Source: Anaerolineae bacterium
GTDB lineage: Bacteria; Chloroflexota; Anaerolineae; Aggregatilineales; UBA2796
Reading direction: 5' to 3'
DNA length: 54,522 nucleotides
Assembly (NCBI GenBank): GCA_025055255.1
Contig: JANWYI010000007.1
Location: 2,945-57,466 of the forward strand
Below are positions 52,604-54,522 of this stretch, piece after piece; position 1 is the first letter of the stretch; each line of letters starts with the position of its first letter. The position numbers and the translations under genes are program-made. A model generated the notes under the pieces. That model saw nothing but the letters and a program-made list of their open reading frames with translations. It ran no database searches and was not told the DNA's origin.

Positions 52604-54457
52604 TCACGGCTGCGCGGTAGGCTCACTCAAATGCAGTTCGATTTCTGCAGGCTCAGGCAAGGCTTGGATCAGCTGAACTAAGTAGCGCGCGAGTGCATCT
52701 TTACCTGCTACGCTCAGATGCACGCCATCGCCGAGCAAAAAACCGTTCGGCTCTTCTTCATAGAAGGCGTCCAGCCAAGCGCGCGCCTCAGGGCGCAGTG
52801 GACTGATGATGCTGCGCTCAAAAGCGTTGCGCGTGGTCAAGCCGATGACGTGCTCCATGCCCATGCCCGCAAAAGCAGGGCTGATCGGCGCGCAGCTGAC
52901 CAGAGGCGAGTCGCTCAGCGCACCTGTTTCACAGGCTTCCTTGATCACGGCGTTAAAAAGCTCGACATTCCGCGCCGTGAAGCCATATGCCCATGTGCGT
53001 GCCGCAAATGGACTGGTCGCACCTTGATAGTAGTCCAGCACAATGATGTAGCCATATGGATTAGCGCTCTGAAGCTCGGCAATCAGCCTAGCCAGCGCGC
53101 GAACATGGCGCTTGGCTGCTCGCTCAATCGGTATCTCAGGCGAGATGTCATTCAGCCAAGGCATGATCAGCGTGTAGCGGCAATTGTCCGCTAATAGCTG
53201 CGCATACTGCTCAGTGCGGAAGTAAGACGGATGATTGGCAGTGCTGATGCCCGTGTGTGAGGCGCCGCGATCCAGTGCCGTGAGATCAGCGCGTCCAATG
53301 GCGACAAGCCGCCGATTCAGGTAGACGCTGAGCGGCTCGGTCAAGGCGACAATGTAACCGTGGCGTGGCACTTCATAAGTCACGCCGCCGTGCGTCACTG
53401 AGTCGCCAACTAGGGCGACGCACGGTTTGGTTTCTAGCAAAATGCGCGGAATCGGTGTGGACGTGGCAGTCTGTGTGTGTGTCGGCGTGACAGTCGGCGT
53501 CCGTGTGTGTGTTGGCGTTGACGTGACGGTCGGTGTAGCGCTAGGCGTGCGTGTGACAGTCGCCGTCTGGGTCAGCGTCGGCGTCAGCGTGGCTGTGAAG
53601 GTTGCTGTCAGCGTTGGCGTCGGCGTGTGCGTGGCAGTTCGCGTCTGAGTTGGTGTAAAGGTGGTAGTCGGCGTGTGCGTTGCGGTCTCAGTTGGCAGGA
53701 GTGCAAGAGCTGTGCCTGTTCGCAACACAGTGTCAAGCAGATGCGGCACGTTGAGCATGATCAAGACGCTGACTAGCGCGATGATCAGCGCTGTGCCGAA
53801 AATGAGTGTGAGACGGCGCGCAATAGGCTGTGCAGGCGCGCTGAGCGCAGCAGCGAAGGCATTGTGCAGGTCAGCAGCGCGCTTGAAGGCGTCACGCGCA
53901 GCGGCGCGCAGCACGCGGCGAATCGGCGCAGGCGGCGAGTCGGCAAAAGCGGCGCTGAGCAACGCAGCGAAGGCGCGCAAATCGTCACGCTGTGTCTCAG
54001 GCGTCAGCGGCGAACAAGTCAGCTCGAAGGCGCGCAGCGCGAGAGCGCCATTAGGCAAACGCACAACAGCGGACGCGCCAATCTTGCCGTGTGCGACGCC
54101 TTGCGCATGTGCGTAGTCCACTGCAACGCTCAAGTGTGCGCTCAGAGCGGTCAAGGCGAGGTCACTAGCGCGGCTTTTGAAGCGCAAAGTTGGCAAAAGT
54201 GCGCTGGCAGCATAGTACTCACCCTGCGGCGTCTTGCCAACGGTCTGAAAAGTGTGAATGTGCGGATGCTGTAGACGGCGCGCCAAGCGCAAGCGCGTCA
54301 GAAAGCGCTCCTGAGCAGCGCGATCTGACAGTGGCGAGACGATAAGCCAGAAAAGCTCGCCCGTCTGTGTATGCTGTGCCGCATACAGCCGATACTCTGA
54401 GGTGGCTTCAAGCGTCTTCAGGACGCGATACGCGCCAAAGGATTCGCTTGCCGTCAT
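52604..54457 (-). CDS. Pseudokinase - transmembrane - Thr/Pro linker - SGNH hydrolase fusion protein
   Basis: A 617-residue single-pass protein. Residues 5-210 follow the outline of a Ser/Thr kinase (FGAYRVLKTLEATSEYRLYAA, QHPHIHTFQTVGKTPQGEYY, AVDYAHAQGVAHGKIGASAV, DDLRAFAALL). The VAIK lysine, the HRD aspartate (here AHGKIG) and the DFG aspartate (RAFEL) are all absent, so it is a pseudokinase. TM helix at about 217-236. Residues about 255-336 are a Thr/Pro-rich extracellular linker. Residues 340-600 are an SGNH/GDSL domain: VALVGDSVTHGG (Ser353), WLNDIS (Asn436, block III) and GDGVH (Asp577, His580, block V), so the catalytic triad looks complete. First gene of the glycosyltransferase operon; probably an envelope esterase or acyltransferase under cytoplasmic control. 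Confidence 0.85.
   Translation of the reverse strand: MTASESFGAYRVLKTLEATSEYRLYAAQHTQTGELFWLIVSPLSDRAAQERFLTRLRLARRLQHPHIHTFQTVGKTPQGEYYAASALLPTLRFKSRASDLALTALSAHLSVAVDYAHAQGVAHGKIGASAVVRLPNGALALRAFELTCSPLTPETQRDDLRAFAALLSAAFADSPPAPIRRVLRAAARDAFKRAADLHNAFAAALSAPAQPIARRLTLIFGTALIIALVSVLIMLNVPHLLDTVLRTGTALALLPTETATHTPTTTFTPTQTRTATHTPTPTLTATFTATLTPTLTQTATVTRTPSATPTVTSTPTHTRTPTVTPTHTQTATSTPIPRILLETKPCVALVGDSVTHGGVTYEVPRHGYIVALTEPLSVYLNRRLVAIGRADLTALDRGASHTGISTANHPSYFRTEQYAQLLADNCRYTLIMPWLNDISPEIPIERAAKRHVRALARLIAELQSANPYGYIIVLDYYQGATSPFAARTWAYGFTARNVELFNAVIKEACETGALSDSPLVSCAPISPAFAGMGMEHVIGLTTRNAFERSIISPLRPEARAWLDAFYEEEPNGFLLGDGVHLSVAGKDALARYLVQLIQALPEPAEIELHLSEPTAQP
53455..53690 (-). repeat. Low-complexity Thr/Pro-coding repeat (spacer of the SGNH fusion)
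   Basis: About 235 bp of imperfect short repeats rich in GTGT and GTCGGCGT (plus strand) encode alternating TPT/TxTxT units, about 80 residues. It is a flexible, possibly O-glycosylated wall-spanning spacer. Such tracts are prone to slippage and length variation. Confidence 0.85.
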
Positions 54458-54522
54458 ACCTGAGCTTCTGTTGCGCGTTTGACTCAGGCGACAAGCATAA
54501 CACGCTCGGCAAAAATGCGCCT

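Noticed and set aside
53427-53648. Plus-strand Val/Gly-rich open frame
   Set aside because: It is the antisense shadow of the Thr/Pro-coding repeat in the SGNH fusion gene.
1-54522. tRNA or rRNA genes
   Set aside because: No cloverleaf with a TTCGA/TTCAA arm and acceptor stem, and no rRNA core sequences, were recognised on either strand.

Overview
The window looks like a chromosomal segment from a member of the Chloroflexota, perhaps an Anaerolineae-like lineage. This is an inference from gene content. It carries a histidine kinase of about 3,100 residues with fourteen tandem GAF domains, a PP2C-like protein joined to a beta-propeller, a STAND ATPase with TPR repeats, secreted proteins with Thr/Pro-rich linkers, and an otherwise ordinary RpoB. 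There are no rRNA or tRNA genes, no CRISPR array, no transposase and no phage genes. The tetranucleotide GGCC is almost absent from the whole window: I found it by eye only twice, both times inside one gene.

Left part (1-16.1 kb). A minus-strand branched-chain-amino-acid-type ABC importer operon (livG, an acyl-CoA synthetase, livH, livM, and a truncated substrate-binding protein) probably imports a carboxylate and activates it with CoA. It diverges from gnd (6-phosphogluconate dehydrogenase) and maeB (malic enzyme with a phosphotransacetylase-like tail), two NADPH sources, followed by a LysR regulator. A Cas4/RecB-like nuclease and a GAF-PAS histidine kinase form a minus-strand pair. They diverge from a single-chain molybdenum hydroxylase that carries its own two [2Fe-2S] clusters.

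Middle part (16.1-30.7 kb). This is accessory-looking DNA. It holds two dispersed paralogues of a secreted cysteine-pair protein with matching terminators, a small excisionase-like HTH gene, small ORFans, a hairpin-rich stretch that may encode a structured RNA, a LysM glycoside-hydrolase-like protein, and an NLR-like NB-ARC/TPR protein with near-identical 102-bp repeats. A tightly coupled operon follows: CHASE4 kinase, response regulator, small membrane protein, adenosine deaminase. After it comes a homologue of cyanobacterial long-chain acyl-ACP reductase paired with a left-handed beta-helix protein.

Right part (30.7-54.5 kb). Three sensory genes follow one another: a PP2C-like/propeller protein, a receiver with a degenerate GGDEF domain, and the giant multi-GAF kinase. 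They converge on a stand-alone rpoB with its own promoter and terminator and no rpoC beside it. After a GNAT acetyltransferase and a small membrane protein, the window ends with a minus-strand envelope-glycan operon: a pseudokinase-TM-SGNH hydrolase fusion, two GT4 glycosyltransferases and one GT9 glycosyltransferase.

Several start codons were reassigned to internal ATG codons with good ribosome-binding sites; the reasons are given per gene. A recurrent promoter element, GCTACAAT, lies 30-70 nt upstream of several genes.
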